Origin: Mycobacterium sp. JS623
GTDB taxonomy: Bacteria; Actinomycetota; Actinomycetes; Mycobacteriales; Mycobacteriaceae
Assembly: GCF_000328565.1 (NCBI RefSeq)
Contig: NC_019966.1
Location: 6,014,001 to 6,078,000 of the forward strand
Length of the DNA: 64,000 bases
Direction of reading: 5' to 3'
The notes under the pieces were generated by a model. That model searched no databases and was not told the DNA's origin. It saw nothing but the letters and a program-made list of their open reading frames with translations. A program made the translations under genes and the position numbers. Below are positions 8,691-18,403 of this stretch, in pieces. The first letter of the stretch is position 1. Each line of letters starts with the position of its first letter.

Positions 8691-8747
8691 CGAAACTGCA
8701 GTTACGGCGAGAAATTGCGAGTGAAGTGCGCGATAAGTGCAATCTCG
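8691..8747 (+). repeat. 57-bp dispersed repeat, right copy, with stem-loop potential
   Basis: Direct copy of 7736-7792 (46/57 identical). Within it GCGAGAAATTGC (8707-8718) can pair with GCAATCTCGC (8739-8748), apart from a two-base bulge, so a transcript could fold into a hairpin. The left copy preserves this pairing only weakly. Confidence 0.75.
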
Positions 8748-8752
8748 CGGGA

Positions 8753-8788
8753 GTCCAGGGAGAAACGGCGGTCCAGGGAGAAACAGCG
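8753..8788 (+). repeat. 18-bp tandem duplication
   Basis: Two adjacent 18-bp units beginning GTCCAGGGAGAAAC differ at one base. They lie between the right dispersed repeat and the end of recR and probably arose by slippage. No function is apparent. Confidence 0.8.
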
Positions 8789-8831
8789 GAAATCCAGCGA
8801 GCCGCGGACCGTGCCCGACGGGAGCCGAAAC

Positions 8832-9431
8832 TCAGGCCATTGCGCGGCGGCCCGCCAGGGCCCGGCCCAGCGTCAGCTCGTCGGCGAACTCCAGGTCGCC
8901 GCCCATCGGCAGGCCCGACGCAATGCGCGTCACCGTCAAACCCGGGATATCGCGCAGCATCCGCACCAAGTATGTCGCGGTCGCCTCACCCTCGGTGTTC
9001 GGATCCGTCGCGATGATCACCTCGGAAATCTCGGTTTCACCGAGGCGGTTCAACAGCTCACGAATCCGAAGTTGTTCTGGCCCAATGCCAGACAGCGGGT
9101 CCAACGCCCCACCCAAAACGTGGTAGGTGCCGCGGAATTCGCGGGTGCGCTCGACGGCCTGCACATCCTTCGGCTCCTCGACGACACACACCACAGCGGG
9201 ATCACGTCGCGCATCAGAACAAATCCGACAGCGGTCCTCGTCGGAGACATTTCCGCATACCGCGCAAAACTTCACGCCGTCGCGAACCTTGTTCAACACC
9301 GCGGTCAGCCGGTCGATGTCGGGCGGCTCCACCGACAGCAGGTGGAATGCGATCCGCTGCGCACTCTTCGGCCCGATGCCGGGCAGCTTGCCGAGCTCGT
9401 CGATCAAATCCTGGACAGGGCCTTCAAACAC
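8832..9431 (-). CDS. recR: Recombination mediator RecR
   Basis: A 199-residue protein that, with RecO, loads RecA at SSB-coated gaps. It shows the N-terminal helix-hairpin-helix ([16 protein letters not shown], about 13-28), a four-Cys zinc finger ([16 protein letters not shown], about 56-71), and a Toprim domain containing EEPKD and [12 protein letters not shown]. The length is normal. The GTG start is one base from the ybaB stop, so recR is the second gene of the ybaB-recR unit common across bacteria. It corresponds to Rv3715c. Confidence 0.96.
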   Translation of the reverse strand: MFEGPVQDLIDELGKLPGIGPKSAQRIAFHLLSVEPPDIDRLTAVLNKVRDGVKFCAVCGNVSDEDRCRICSDARRDPAVVCVVEEPKDVQAVERTREFRGTYHVLGGALDPLSGIGPEQLRIRELLNRLGETEISEVIIATDPNTEGEATATYLVRMLRDIPGLTVTRIASGLPMGGDLEFADELTLGRALAGRRAMA

Positions 9432-9432
9432 T

Positions 9433-9765
9433 CTAGAGTCCTGGCAGACCTAGGCCACCCATCCCGCCCGCGAGCGGCCCGAGCCGGTCGTGCGCCAGGA
9501 TGGTGACCTGCTTGGCCGCATCGGCGATGGCGCCGACGATCAGATCCTGCAGCGTCTCGACGTCGGATGGGTCGACGACCTTCGGGTCGATCGACACCGC
9601 CACCACCTCACCACTGCCCTTCATGGTGACCTGCACCAGGCCGCCGCCCGCCTGACCGTGGACCTCAGCTGCGGCCAGCGCCTCCTGTGCCTCCATCAGC
9701 TGCTGCTGCACCTGCTGCGCCTGTGCGAGGAGTGCCGACATGTCGGGCGTGCCTCCGGGTTGCAT
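9433..9765 (-). CDS. YbaB/EbfC nucleoid-associated protein
   Basis: A 110-residue protein with the YbaB signature: an N-terminal amphipathic helix rich in Gln ([18 protein letters not shown]) and the core [21 protein letters not shown]. Family members form dimers that bind DNA non-specifically, and the gene is almost always next to recR, as here (1-nt gap). It corresponds to Rv3716c. The C-terminus ends in a short glycine-rich tail. Confidence 0.93.
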   Translation of the reverse strand: MQPGGTPDMSALLAQAQQVQQQLMEAQEALAAAEVHGQAGGGLVQVTMKGSGEVVAVSIDPKVVDPSDVETLQDLIVGAIADAAKQVTILAHDRLGPLAGGMGGLGLPGL

Positions 9766-9875
9766 GACTGGTCCCCTTGCGTGTTAGTTGCAGATGGGTC
9801 TCGACTTGGTTGCGCTCATCGGTAAGCGGCGGTTCGGGCTTTCAGCCTAGTCGGCCGTGCAGCTACCGTGGCGCC

Positions 9876-10637
9876 GTGCACGTCCCAGCCTTTCTGCGTG
9901 TCGGCGCCGCCGTGGCCACCGGTCTACTCGTCGCCGCGTCGACGCTCGCCAGCGCCGCCTCCGCCGCCCCAGCCAACATCGCCGGGATGATCGTCTTTCT
10001 CGACCCCGGCCATAACGGCTCGAACGACGCCTCCATCGGCAAGCAGGTGCCCACCGGCCGCGGCGGCACCAAGAACTGCCAGGAGACCGGTACTTCGACC
10101 GACGACGGCTATCCCGAACACACCTTCACTTGGGACACCACCCTGCGCATCCGCCAGGCGCTGACCGCTCTCGGCGTGCGCACCGCGATGTCCCGCGGCG
10201 ACGACACCGGGCTCGGCCCGTGCGTCGACGAACGCGCCGCGATGGCCAACGCGCTGAGCCCCAACGCTATCGTCAGCATCCACGGCGACGGCGGACCGCC
10301 CACCGGCCGCGGTTTCCACGTCCTGTACTCGTCACCGCCGCTGAACCAGACACAGGCCGGCCCGTCGGTCCAGTTCGCGCAGACCATGCGCGACCAGCTG
10401 CAGGCATCCGGCTTCGTGCCGTCGACCTACACCGGCTCCAACGGGCTCGACCCCCGCTCGGACATTGCCGGCCTGAACCTGGCTCAGTTCCCGTCGATCC
10501 TGGTGGAACTCGGCAACATGAAGAACCCCGTTGACTCCGGACTGATGAAAACGCCCGAGGGCAGGCAGAAGTACGCCGATGCCGTCGTTCGCGGTATCGC
10601 GGGCTTCCTGGGCACCCAGCCGCCGCGGACCAGCTAG
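9876..10637 (+). CDS. Secreted N-acetylmuramoyl-L-alanine amidase (Amidase_3, Rv3717-like)
   Basis: A 253-residue exported zinc amidase that cleaves between MurNAc and the stem peptide. A signal peptide (about 1-32) ends at ASAAPAN. The catalytic domain shows the zinc ligands His in DPGHNG, Glu in DGYPEHTF and His in SIHGDG, and the catalytic Glu in VELGNMKN. No cell-wall-binding repeats follow, which matches the minimal Rv3717 architecture used in peptidoglycan fragment recycling. The start is GTG 9876; the frame is open further upstream but lacks signal-peptide character there. It is divergent from ybaB and overlaps the convergent SRPBCC gene by 4 nt. Confidence 0.92.
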   Translation: MHVPAFLRVGAAVATGLLVAASTLASAASAAPANIAGMIVFLDPGHNGSNDASIGKQVPTGRGGTKNCQETGTSTDDGYPEHTFTWDTTLRIRQALTALGVRTAMSRGDDTGLGPCVDERAAMANALSPNAIVSIHGDGGPPTGRGFHVLYSSPPLNQTQAGPSVQFAQTMRDQLQASGFVPSTYTGSNGLDPRSDIAGLNLAQFPSILVELGNMKNPVDSGLMKTPEGRQKYADAVVRGIAGFLGTQPPRTS

Positions 10638-11074
10638 CGGGTCTCGACCTGTTTCTTGAGATTCTCCAGCACCTCACCCTGGATCTTGCGCAACCCCAGC
10701 GGCGCGAACGTCTTCTCGAAGAAGCCGCCGATGCCGCCGGCCCCCTGCCACGACGTCTTGACCGTGACCGACGACCCCTGCCCGGCCGGCGCGACGGTCC
10801 AGTTGGTGATCATCGACGAGTTGGCGTCCTTCTCGATGACGGTGTGACCTGCCACGTCGACGTCGGCCTTGACGTCGCGCACCCGCGATTTCGTCGCCTG
10901 CAGCTTCCAGGTCGCGACAGTGCCTGCGCCCTGACCACCCTCGAGCACCTGGTACTCGCTGTAGTGCGAGGACAGGATCTTCGGGCGCACGGTCGCATAG
11001 TCGGCCACGGCCGCCAGCACGCGCTCCGGCGGGGCGTCAATCAAGACGGTGCTGGACGCGCTGACCTGTCCCAT
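10634..11074 (-). CDS. SRPBCC (START-like) family protein, Rv3718c-like
   Basis: A 146-residue single-domain protein of the polyketide cyclase/CoxG-like SRPBCC superfamily, a helix-grip fold with a hydrophobic ligand cavity. Recognisable stretches are the N-terminal strand plus helix (VLIDAPPERVLAAVADYATV) and the C-terminal long helix (KIQGEVLENLKKQVE). It matches Rv3718c in position and length. Ligand and role are unknown; lipid or aromatic ligands are typical. There is no signal peptide, so it is cytoplasmic. Confidence 0.85.
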   Translation of the reverse strand: MGQVSASSTVLIDAPPERVLAAVADYATVRPKILSSHYSEYQVLEGGQGAGTVATWKLQATKSRVRDVKADVDVAGHTVIEKDANSSMITNWTVAPAGQGSSVTVKTSWQGAGGIGGFFEKTFAPLGLRKIQGEVLENLKKQVETR

Positions 11075-11138
11075 GAGATAGCTCTCCTTGCCTGTCGGTG
11101 CGGTCGCATCGGCAGCGACCGCGGACTAGCGTATATCC

Positions 11139-12518
11139 GTGTTTGTTGAGGGGAGCGACGCACAGGCTGCTCACGCTGCGGGCGTGCAGCGGCTTCTCGC
11201 CAGTTACCGCGCGATTCCGCCGAGCGCCACCGTCCGGCTCGCCAAGCCCACGTCAAACCTGTTCCGCGCACGGGCCAAAGCCACCGCCAAGGGGCTGGAC
11301 ACCTCGGGGCTGACGGGCGTCATCGCCGTGGACCCCGAGGCGCGGACCGCCGACGTGGCCGGCATGTGTACCTACCAGGATCTGGTCGCGGCCACCTTGC
11401 CGTATGGGCTCTCGCCGTTCGTCGTGCCGCAGCTGAAGACCATCACGCTGGGCGGCGCGGTCACCGGGCTTGGCATCGAGTCGGCGTCGTTCCGCAACGG
11501 CCTGCCGCATGAGTCCGTACTGGAGATGGACATCCTGACCGGCACCGGCGAGGTGCTCACCGCGTCGCCCGACCAGCATGCCGACCTGTATCGGGCATTC
11601 CCGAATTCGTATGGCACGCTTGGCTATTCGGTCCGACTGAAGATCGAGCTGGAATCCGTCAAACCGTTCGTTGCGTTGCGACACTTGAGATTCCACTCAC
11701 TGGACGACTTGGTCGCGGCCATGGACCGCATCATCGAGACCGGCGGCCACGACGGCGTTCCTGTCGATTACCTCGACGGTGTGGTGTTCAGCGCCGATGA
11801 GAGTTACCTGACGCTTGGCTTCCAAACCGGCACACCCGGCCCCGTCAGCGACTACACCGGTCAGCAGATCTACTACCGCTCCATCCAGCACGGGAATGGC
11901 GAGAAGCACGACCGGCTCACCATTCACGATTACCTGTGGCGCTGGGACACCGATTGGTTCTGGTGCTCGCGTGCGTTCGGCGCGCAGGACCCGCGGATTC
12001 GCCGACTCTGGCCGCGGCGTTTCCGGCGCAGCAGCTTTTATTGGAAGCTGATCGCCTACGATCAGCGGTTCAACATCGCCGACCGCATCGAGAAGCGCAA
12101 TGGCCGGCCGCCGCGCGAACGCGTTGTGCAGGACGTCGAGGTGCCCATCGAACGCACCGCCGAGTTCCTTGACTGGTTTTTGGCCAACGTGCCGATTGAA
12201 CCGGTGTGGGTGTGTCCGCTGCGGTTACGCGATGAGGGTGGCTGGCCCTTGTACCCGATTCGCCCACACCACACCTACGTCAACATCGGTTTTTGGTCGT
12301 CGGTGCCGGTCGGACCGACCGATGGGTATACCAACAGGATGATCGAACGCAAGATCAGCGGCCTCGATGGTCACAAATCGCTGTATTCCGACGCTTTTTA
12401 TTCCCATGATGAGTTTGACGAGCTGTATGGCGGGGAGGCTTACAAGACCGTCAAGAAAACCTACGACCCTGACTCACGGTTGCTAGATCTGTACGCGAAG
12501 GCGGTGCAACGGCGATGA
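11139..12518 (+). CDS. FAD-binding oxidoreductase (Rv3719-like)
   Basis: A 459-residue flavoprotein with an N-terminal PCMH-type FAD-binding domain (about 40-180; GVIAVDPEARTADV, TLGGAVTGLGIES) and a long substrate domain, resembling the DHCR24-like branch. It overlaps the downstream methyltransferase by 4 nt (ATGA). A FAD oxidoreductase coupled to a fatty-acyl methyltransferase is the logic of 10-methyl branched fatty acid synthesis, where the flavoenzyme reduces the 10-methylene product. Assigning that pathway here is inference from the pairing. The GTG start has a TAGCGT hexamer 5 nt upstream and no clear ribosome site, consistent with a leaderless transcript. Confidence 0.85.
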   Translation: MFVEGSDAQAAHAAGVQRLLASYRAIPPSATVRLAKPTSNLFRARAKATAKGLDTSGLTGVIAVDPEARTADVAGMCTYQDLVAATLPYGLSPFVVPQLKTITLGGAVTGLGIESASFRNGLPHESVLEMDILTGTGEVLTASPDQHADLYRAFPNSYGTLGYSVRLKIELESVKPFVALRHLRFHSLDDLVAAMDRIIETGGHDGVPVDYLDGVVFSADESYLTLGFQTGTPGPVSDYTGQQIYYRSIQHGNGEKHDRLTIHDYLWRWDTDWFWCSRAFGAQDPRIRRLWPRRFRRSSFYWKLIAYDQRFNIADRIEKRNGRPPRERVVQDVEVPIERTAEFLDWFLANVPIEPVWVCPLRLRDEGGWPLYPIRPHHTYVNIGFWSSVPVGPTDGYTNRMIERKISGLDGHKSLYSDAFYSHDEFDELYGGEAYKTVKKTYDPDSRLLDLYAKAVQRR

Positions 12519-13825
12519 CGACATTCAGAGATCAGTCACATGCGCCGGCCAGGAGACTCACGCTGGCCGAAATTCTGGAGATCTTCGCGGCAGGTCAGCT
12601 GCCGCTGAAGTTCACCGCGTACGACGGAAGTACGGCCGGGCCGGACGACGCTGCTGTCGGCCTGGACCTGAGGACACCGCGCGGCACCACGTATCTGGCC
12701 ACTGCCCCCGGCGATCTCGGCCTGGCACGCGCGTATGTGTCGGGCGATCTGGAACCGCTTGGCGTGCATCCCGGTGATCCCTACGAGCTGCTGAAGGCGC
12801 TCGCCGACAAGATGGACTTCAAGCTGCCACCCGCCCGGCTGCTGCCCAATATCATTCGCTCGATCGGCTTCGAACACCTCAAGCCGATCGCGCCACCGCC
12901 GCAGGAAGCACTGCCGCGCTGGCGTCGCATCGCAGAAGGACTGCGGCACAGCAGAATCCGTGACGCCGAGGCAATTCACCACCACTATGACGTGTCAAAC
13001 ACGTTCTACGAGTGGGTGCTTGGCCCCTCGATGACCTACACCTGCGCGTGCTATCCGCACCCGGATGCGACGCTGGAGGAGGCGCAGGAGAACAAGTACC
13101 GATTGGTGTTCGAGAAGCTGAGGCTGAAGCCGGGCGACCGGTTGCTCGACGTCGGCTGCGGCTGGGGCGGCATGGTGCGCTACGCGGCGCGCCACGGCGT
13201 CAAGACCATCGGCGTCACACTGTCGAAAGAACAAGCGGCGTGGGCGCAGCAGGCGATAGAGGAACAGGGCCTGTCAGACTTGGCCGAAGTGCGCCACAGT
13301 GACTACCGCGATGTTCGCGAATCCGGCTTCGACGCGGTTTCGTCCATCGGCCTGACGGAACACATTGGCGTGCACAACTATCCGGCATACTTCCGGTTCC
13401 TCAAGTCGAAGCTGCGCACCGGCGGGCTGCTGCTCAACCACTGCATCACGCGCCACGACAACCGGACTGGGGCTAGCGCGGGCGGTTTCATCGACCGCTA
13501 TGTGTTCCCTGACGGCGAGCTCACCGGCTCTGGGCGCATCATCACCGAAGTCCAGGACGTCGGCCTCGAAGTCGTCCACGAGGAGAACCTGCGCCACCAC
13601 TACGCGTTGACGCTGCGCGACTGGTGCCGCAATCTCGTCGAACACTGGGACGAGGCGGTCGAAGAGGTCGGGCTGCCCACCGCGAAGGTGTGGGGGCTGT
13701 ACATGGCGGGCTCGCGCGTCGGCTTCGAGACGAATGTCGTTCAGCTGCACCAGGTTCTGGCGGTCAAGCTGGACTCGCACGGCCACGACGGCGGCCTGCC
13801 GCTGCGTCCGTGGTGGACGCCCTAG
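12515..13825 (+). CDS. Cyclopropane-fatty-acyl-phospholipid synthase family methyltransferase (Rv3720-like)
   Basis: A 436-residue SAM-dependent methyltransferase with an N-terminal helical domain and a C-terminal Rossmann domain. It shows motif I LLDVGCGWGGM (about residue 209), the bicarbonate/active-site region HHHYDVSNTFYEW, and SSIGLTEHIG. Such enzymes add a methyl or methylene group across a cis double bond of membrane lipid acyl chains. It is translationally coupled to the flavoprotein upstream, suggesting a two-step modification of oleoyl chains. It corresponds to Rv3720. Confidence 0.92.
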   Translation: MTTFRDQSHAPARRLTLAEILEIFAAGQLPLKFTAYDGSTAGPDDAAVGLDLRTPRGTTYLATAPGDLGLARAYVSGDLEPLGVHPGDPYELLKALADKMDFKLPPARLLPNIIRSIGFEHLKPIAPPPQEALPRWRRIAEGLRHSRIRDAEAIHHHYDVSNTFYEWVLGPSMTYTCACYPHPDATLEEAQENKYRLVFEKLRLKPGDRLLDVGCGWGGMVRYAARHGVKTIGVTLSKEQAAWAQQAIEEQGLSDLAEVRHSDYRDVRESGFDAVSSIGLTEHIGVHNYPAYFRFLKSKLRTGGLLLNHCITRHDNRTGASAGGFIDRYVFPDGELTGSGRIITEVQDVGLEVVHEENLRHHYALTLRDWCRNLVEHWDEAVEEVGLPTAKVWGLYMAGSRVGFETNVVQLHQVLAVKLDSHGHDGGLPLRPWWTP

Positions 13826-13853
13826 CCTCGACTGCGCTCAAGCCGAGCGGACG

Positions 13854-15749
13854 TTAGCCGCCGTCGATACGACGAGCGCCCAGCTCGGTTTGCAGTAGCT
13901 CCAGCGCAGCCTCTTCGGGGTCGCGGCGCGTCACCTCGGAGGTGTCGTTGCCGGCCTCGGCCAGCATGTCCTCTTCTTCGTCGTCGGCTGGCTTAGGCGC
14001 TGACGGAGCGACGCTCTCCGGCTCGGGAGCGGCAACCGGCGGCGCGGCACCCGCTTCACATCGGATCTTCCAGTCCACACCAAGCGCGTCCTTGAGCGCC
14101 TCCCGGATGACATCGGAATTGCGTTGTTCCACAAGTCGTTTCGCCAACGGCGTCGACTCGTGACTGAGCACCAGCGTGTCGCCCTCGACCGCGCGCACGA
14201 TCGCGCCAGCCAGCATCACGTCAATGGTGCGGCTGCGCTGACGAACCTTCTCGCGCACTGTGCTCCACATGCTGCGTACCGACGCCGCATTCAGCTCGCC
14301 ACCAGCTGGACCAACCGTCGCGGCAGGGGCTTCCACCACGGGGTCGGACGGCGGCCGCACCGGTGGCGGCGACGGAGGTGGTGAGGGCGGCGGTTCTGGT
14401 TTCGGTTCGGGCGCAGCCGCTGGCTTCGCCGCCGCCTCAACCTCGTCGTTCGGTGCGACCTCAACCCTGGCCGCCGCCGCGGGTTCTGGCTTGGGCTCGG
14501 CAGCGGGAGTGCGCTCATTCTTGCTCTTGCGAGCGTATTGCTTCGGCGGCGCGAGCGACGCCGACGACACCGCGGCCTCCCCCGCCGGGATCGACATGTC
14601 CAGCCGCGTCTCGATGCGTTCGACACGTTGCAGCAGCGCCCCTTCGGTGTCGCTGGCCGACGGAAGCAGCAGCCGCGCGCACACCACCTCGAGCAGCAGC
14701 CGCGGTGCGGTGGCGCCGCGCATCTCGCCGAGCCCTGCGTGCACCACCTCGGCGTACCGGGTCAGGGTTGCGGTGCCGATCTTCGCGGCCTGCTCGCGCA
14801 TCCGCTCCAGAATGTCTTCGGGCCCGTCGACCACGCCGCGGGCAATCGCGTCGGGCACGGACTGCAGCACGATCAGGTCGCGGAACCGCTCGAGCAGGTC
14901 GGTGGCGAACCGGCGCGGGTCGTGGCCGGCGTCGATGACCGCCTCGACCGCCCCGAACAACGCCGCGGCGTCACCTGCTGCCAGCGCGTCGACAGCGACG
15001 TCGATCAGCGCGACGTCCGTCGCGCCGAGCAATGCCAGCGCGCGCTGATAGTCCACCCGGTTTGCATCGGCCCCAGCCAGCAGCTGGTCGAGCACAGAGA
15101 GCGTGTCGCGGGGTGAGCCGCCGCCAGCCCGAATGACCAACGGGTACACCGCATCGTCGACCGAAACGTCCTCCGCCGAGCAGATGCGTTCGAGTAGCGA
15201 GCGCATGGTCCGCGGTGCCAGCAGCCGGAACGGGTAGTGATGAGTGCGCGACCGGATGGTCGGCAGCACCTTCTCCGGTTCCGTCGTCGCAAACACGAAG
15301 ATCAAGTGATCCGGCGGCTCCTCGACGATCTTCAGCAACGCGTTGAAGCCGGCTGTGGTGACCATGTGCGCCTCGTCGACGATGAAGATGCGATAGCGCG
15401 ACTGGGCAGGTGCGTAGAACGCGCGGTCACGAAGCTCGCGGGTGTCATCGACACCGCCATGGCTGGCCGCGTCGAGTTCGACGACGTCGACGCTGCCCGG
15501 TCCGTTGGGCGCCAGCGCGACGCAGGAGTCGCACACGCCGCAGGGCGTGGGTGTCGGCCCCTGCTCGCAGTTCAACGAGCGAGCCAGGATGCGCGCCGAC
15601 GATGTCTTGCCACAGCCCCGCGGCCCCGAGAACAGATAGGCGTGGTTGATGCGGCCAGCGGCCAGCGCCGTGGAGAGCGGTTCGGTGACGTGCTCCTGGC
15701 CAACTACGTCGGCGAAGGTTGCCGGTCGGTACTTCCGGTAGAGCGCCAC
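13854..15749 (-). CDS. dnaX: DNA polymerase III subunits gamma and tau (clamp loader)
   Basis: A 631-residue AAA+ ATPase of the replication clamp loader. From the N-terminus: RKYRP box, Walker A GPRGCGKTSSA (about 43-53), four-Cys zinc module (CEQGPTPTPCGVCDSC), Walker B VDEAHM, sensor 1 ATTEPEKV and the arginine-finger SRT region, then the lid and oligomerisation domains. A long Pro/Glu/Ala-rich linker (about 395-480) precedes the tau-type C-terminal domain. It corresponds to Rv3721c (dnaZX). I saw no slippery heptamer with stem-loop that would indicate a separate gamma form. Convergent with the methyltransferase gene. Confidence 0.95.
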   Translation of the reverse strand: MALYRKYRPATFADVVGQEHVTEPLSTALAAGRINHAYLFSGPRGCGKTSSARILARSLNCEQGPTPTPCGVCDSCVALAPNGPGSVDVVELDAASHGGVDDTRELRDRAFYAPAQSRYRIFIVDEAHMVTTAGFNALLKIVEEPPDHLIFVFATTEPEKVLPTIRSRTHHYPFRLLAPRTMRSLLERICSAEDVSVDDAVYPLVIRAGGGSPRDTLSVLDQLLAGADANRVDYQRALALLGATDVALIDVAVDALAAGDAAALFGAVEAVIDAGHDPRRFATDLLERFRDLIVLQSVPDAIARGVVDGPEDILERMREQAAKIGTATLTRYAEVVHAGLGEMRGATAPRLLLEVVCARLLLPSASDTEGALLQRVERIETRLDMSIPAGEAAVSSASLAPPKQYARKSKNERTPAAEPKPEPAAAARVEVAPNDEVEAAAKPAAAPEPKPEPPPSPPPSPPPVRPPSDPVVEAPAATVGPAGGELNAASVRSMWSTVREKVRQRSRTIDVMLAGAIVRAVEGDTLVLSHESTPLAKRLVEQRNSDVIREALKDALGVDWKIRCEAGAAPPVAAPEPESVAPSAPKPADDEEEDMLAEAGNDTSEVTRRDPEEAALELLQTELGARRIDGG

Positions 15750-15798
15750 GCTCAGCAGGCTACCGGCGTGGTGTGACGAACCGGGGCCGGGTGATCCA

Positions 15799-17385
<1,587 letters not shown>

Positions 17386-17394
17386 CACTCGGCC

Positions 17395-17422
17395 CGGGGT
17401 GCGACTTTCGGGTCGCACCCCG
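17395..17422 (+). terminator. Strong hairpin terminator after tRNA-Ser
   Basis: CGGGGTGCGAC and GTCGCACCCCG form a perfect 11-bp stem with the 6-nt loop TTTCGG, ten bases after the tRNA. No U-tract follows, which is common for mycobacterial intrinsic terminators. Confidence 0.75.
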
Positions 17423-17477
17423 GCCAAATAAAGCGATAAGCGCTCGCGCGAAGAGCCAATGAGCGCGTAGGAGGAGT

Positions 17478-18227
17478 ATGAGCCGCACCGTTGCGGTGGT
17501 TTGGCACGCGTCGTTTTCTATCGCCGCCGGTGTCCTCTACTTCTTCTTTGTCCTGCCGCGGTGGTGGGAGCTCTCTGGCGACACGTCGCACACGCTCGGC
17601 ACTGCGTTGCGCATCGTCACCGGGGCGCTCATCGGCCTTGCCGCGCTGCCGGTGGTGTTCACTCTGCTGCGCACCCGTCGACCGGAGTTCGGCACGCCGC
17701 AGATGGCGCTGCGACTGCGCACGTCGTCGATCGCGCTCCATGTGTTTGCGGGGGTGCTGATCCTGGGCACCGCGATCAGCGAGATCTGGATCAGCCTCGA
17801 CAGCGCTGGGCAGTGGTTGTTCGGCATCTACGGCGCGGCCGCAGCCATCGCGCTGCTCGGCATCTTCGCGTTCCACCTGGCGTTTGTGGCCGAGCTGCCC
17901 CCGCCGCCCCCGAAACCGATCAAGCCCAAGAAGGCCAAGCAGGGCCGCCGTCGTCGGCGTAAGGCCGAAGACGACGAAGCAACCGAGGTCGAAGACGAGG
18001 CCACTGAAGAGTCCACCGAAGACGAGGCCGAAGACAGCTCGGAGTCGGACATCGAGGGCACAGCCGGCGAGAAGGCCGCCGAGGTCACCGCCGAAAGCAC
18101 GGAGGCCGCAGAACCGGAGTCGGCGGCCGAGGAGCCGGAATCCGCAGCGGAGGACGAACCCGAAGCCGACGCCACCAATGGCGGGTTGCGCAATCGCAGG
18201 CGCAGGCGGTTACGCGTCCGCGGCTGA
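17478..18227 (+). CDS. lucA: LucA-like membrane protein (Rv3723), Mce transporter stabiliser
   Basis: A 249-residue protein with four predicted membrane segments (about 7-27, 44-63, 82-103, 112-134). A cytoplasmic tail follows: Pro-rich (ELPPPPPKPIKPKK), then acidic Glu/Asp/Ala-rich, ending in a basic cluster NRRRRRLRVRG. In M. tuberculosis LucA stabilises the Mce1 and Mce4 transporters and so coordinates fatty-acid and cholesterol import. The low-complexity tail is a feature of this gene, not of the family core. It has a GAGGAG ribosome site just upstream and follows serV as in M. tuberculosis. Confidence 0.88.
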   Translation: MSRTVAVVWHASFSIAAGVLYFFFVLPRWWELSGDTSHTLGTALRIVTGALIGLAALPVVFTLLRTRRPEFGTPQMALRLRTSSIALHVFAGVLILGTAISEIWISLDSAGQWLFGIYGAAAAIALLGIFAFHLAFVAELPPPPPKPIKPKKAKQGRRRRRKAEDDEATEVEDEATEESTEDEAEDSSESDIEGTAGEKAAEVTAESTEAAEPESAAEEPESAAEDEPEADATNGGLRNRRRRRLRVRG

Positions 18228-18232
18228 CGGCC

Positions 18233-18355
18233 ATGACGAATTGGACGCGACTCCTAGTGGTGCTGATCGGATTGGCACTGATGGGTTGTCACGCCGGCGG
18301 CCGACCCCATCGCATTGAGGATTACCGCGCCACCGTGGTTATAAAGAAGCCCTGA
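18233..18355 (+). CDS. Putative 40-residue lipoprotein
   Basis: An ATG 5 nt after the lucA stop opens a 40-codon frame: basic-polar start MTNWTR, hydrophobic core LLVVLIGLALM, then GC at a lipobox-like LMGC, and a short polar tail ending KKP. The N-region, H-region and Cys are arranged as in a lipoprotein signal peptide, so the mature part would be only about 22 residues. It is short enough to be missed by automatic gene finders. The tight spacing suggests co-translation with lucA. Its function is unknown, and a chance frame cannot be excluded. Confidence 0.5.
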   Translation: MTNWTRLLVVLIGLALMGCHAGGRPHRIEDYRATVVIKKP

Positions 18356-18403
18356 CGACGCCTTCGAGGATTTAGCGGGCGGCAGTTCGGGCACTATAGG
18401 CAG

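Noticed and set aside
13854..14530. Pro/Glu/Ala repeats in dnaX as a possible separate gene or repeat element
   Set aside because: They are in frame within the gamma/tau linker and typical of mycobacterial DnaX.
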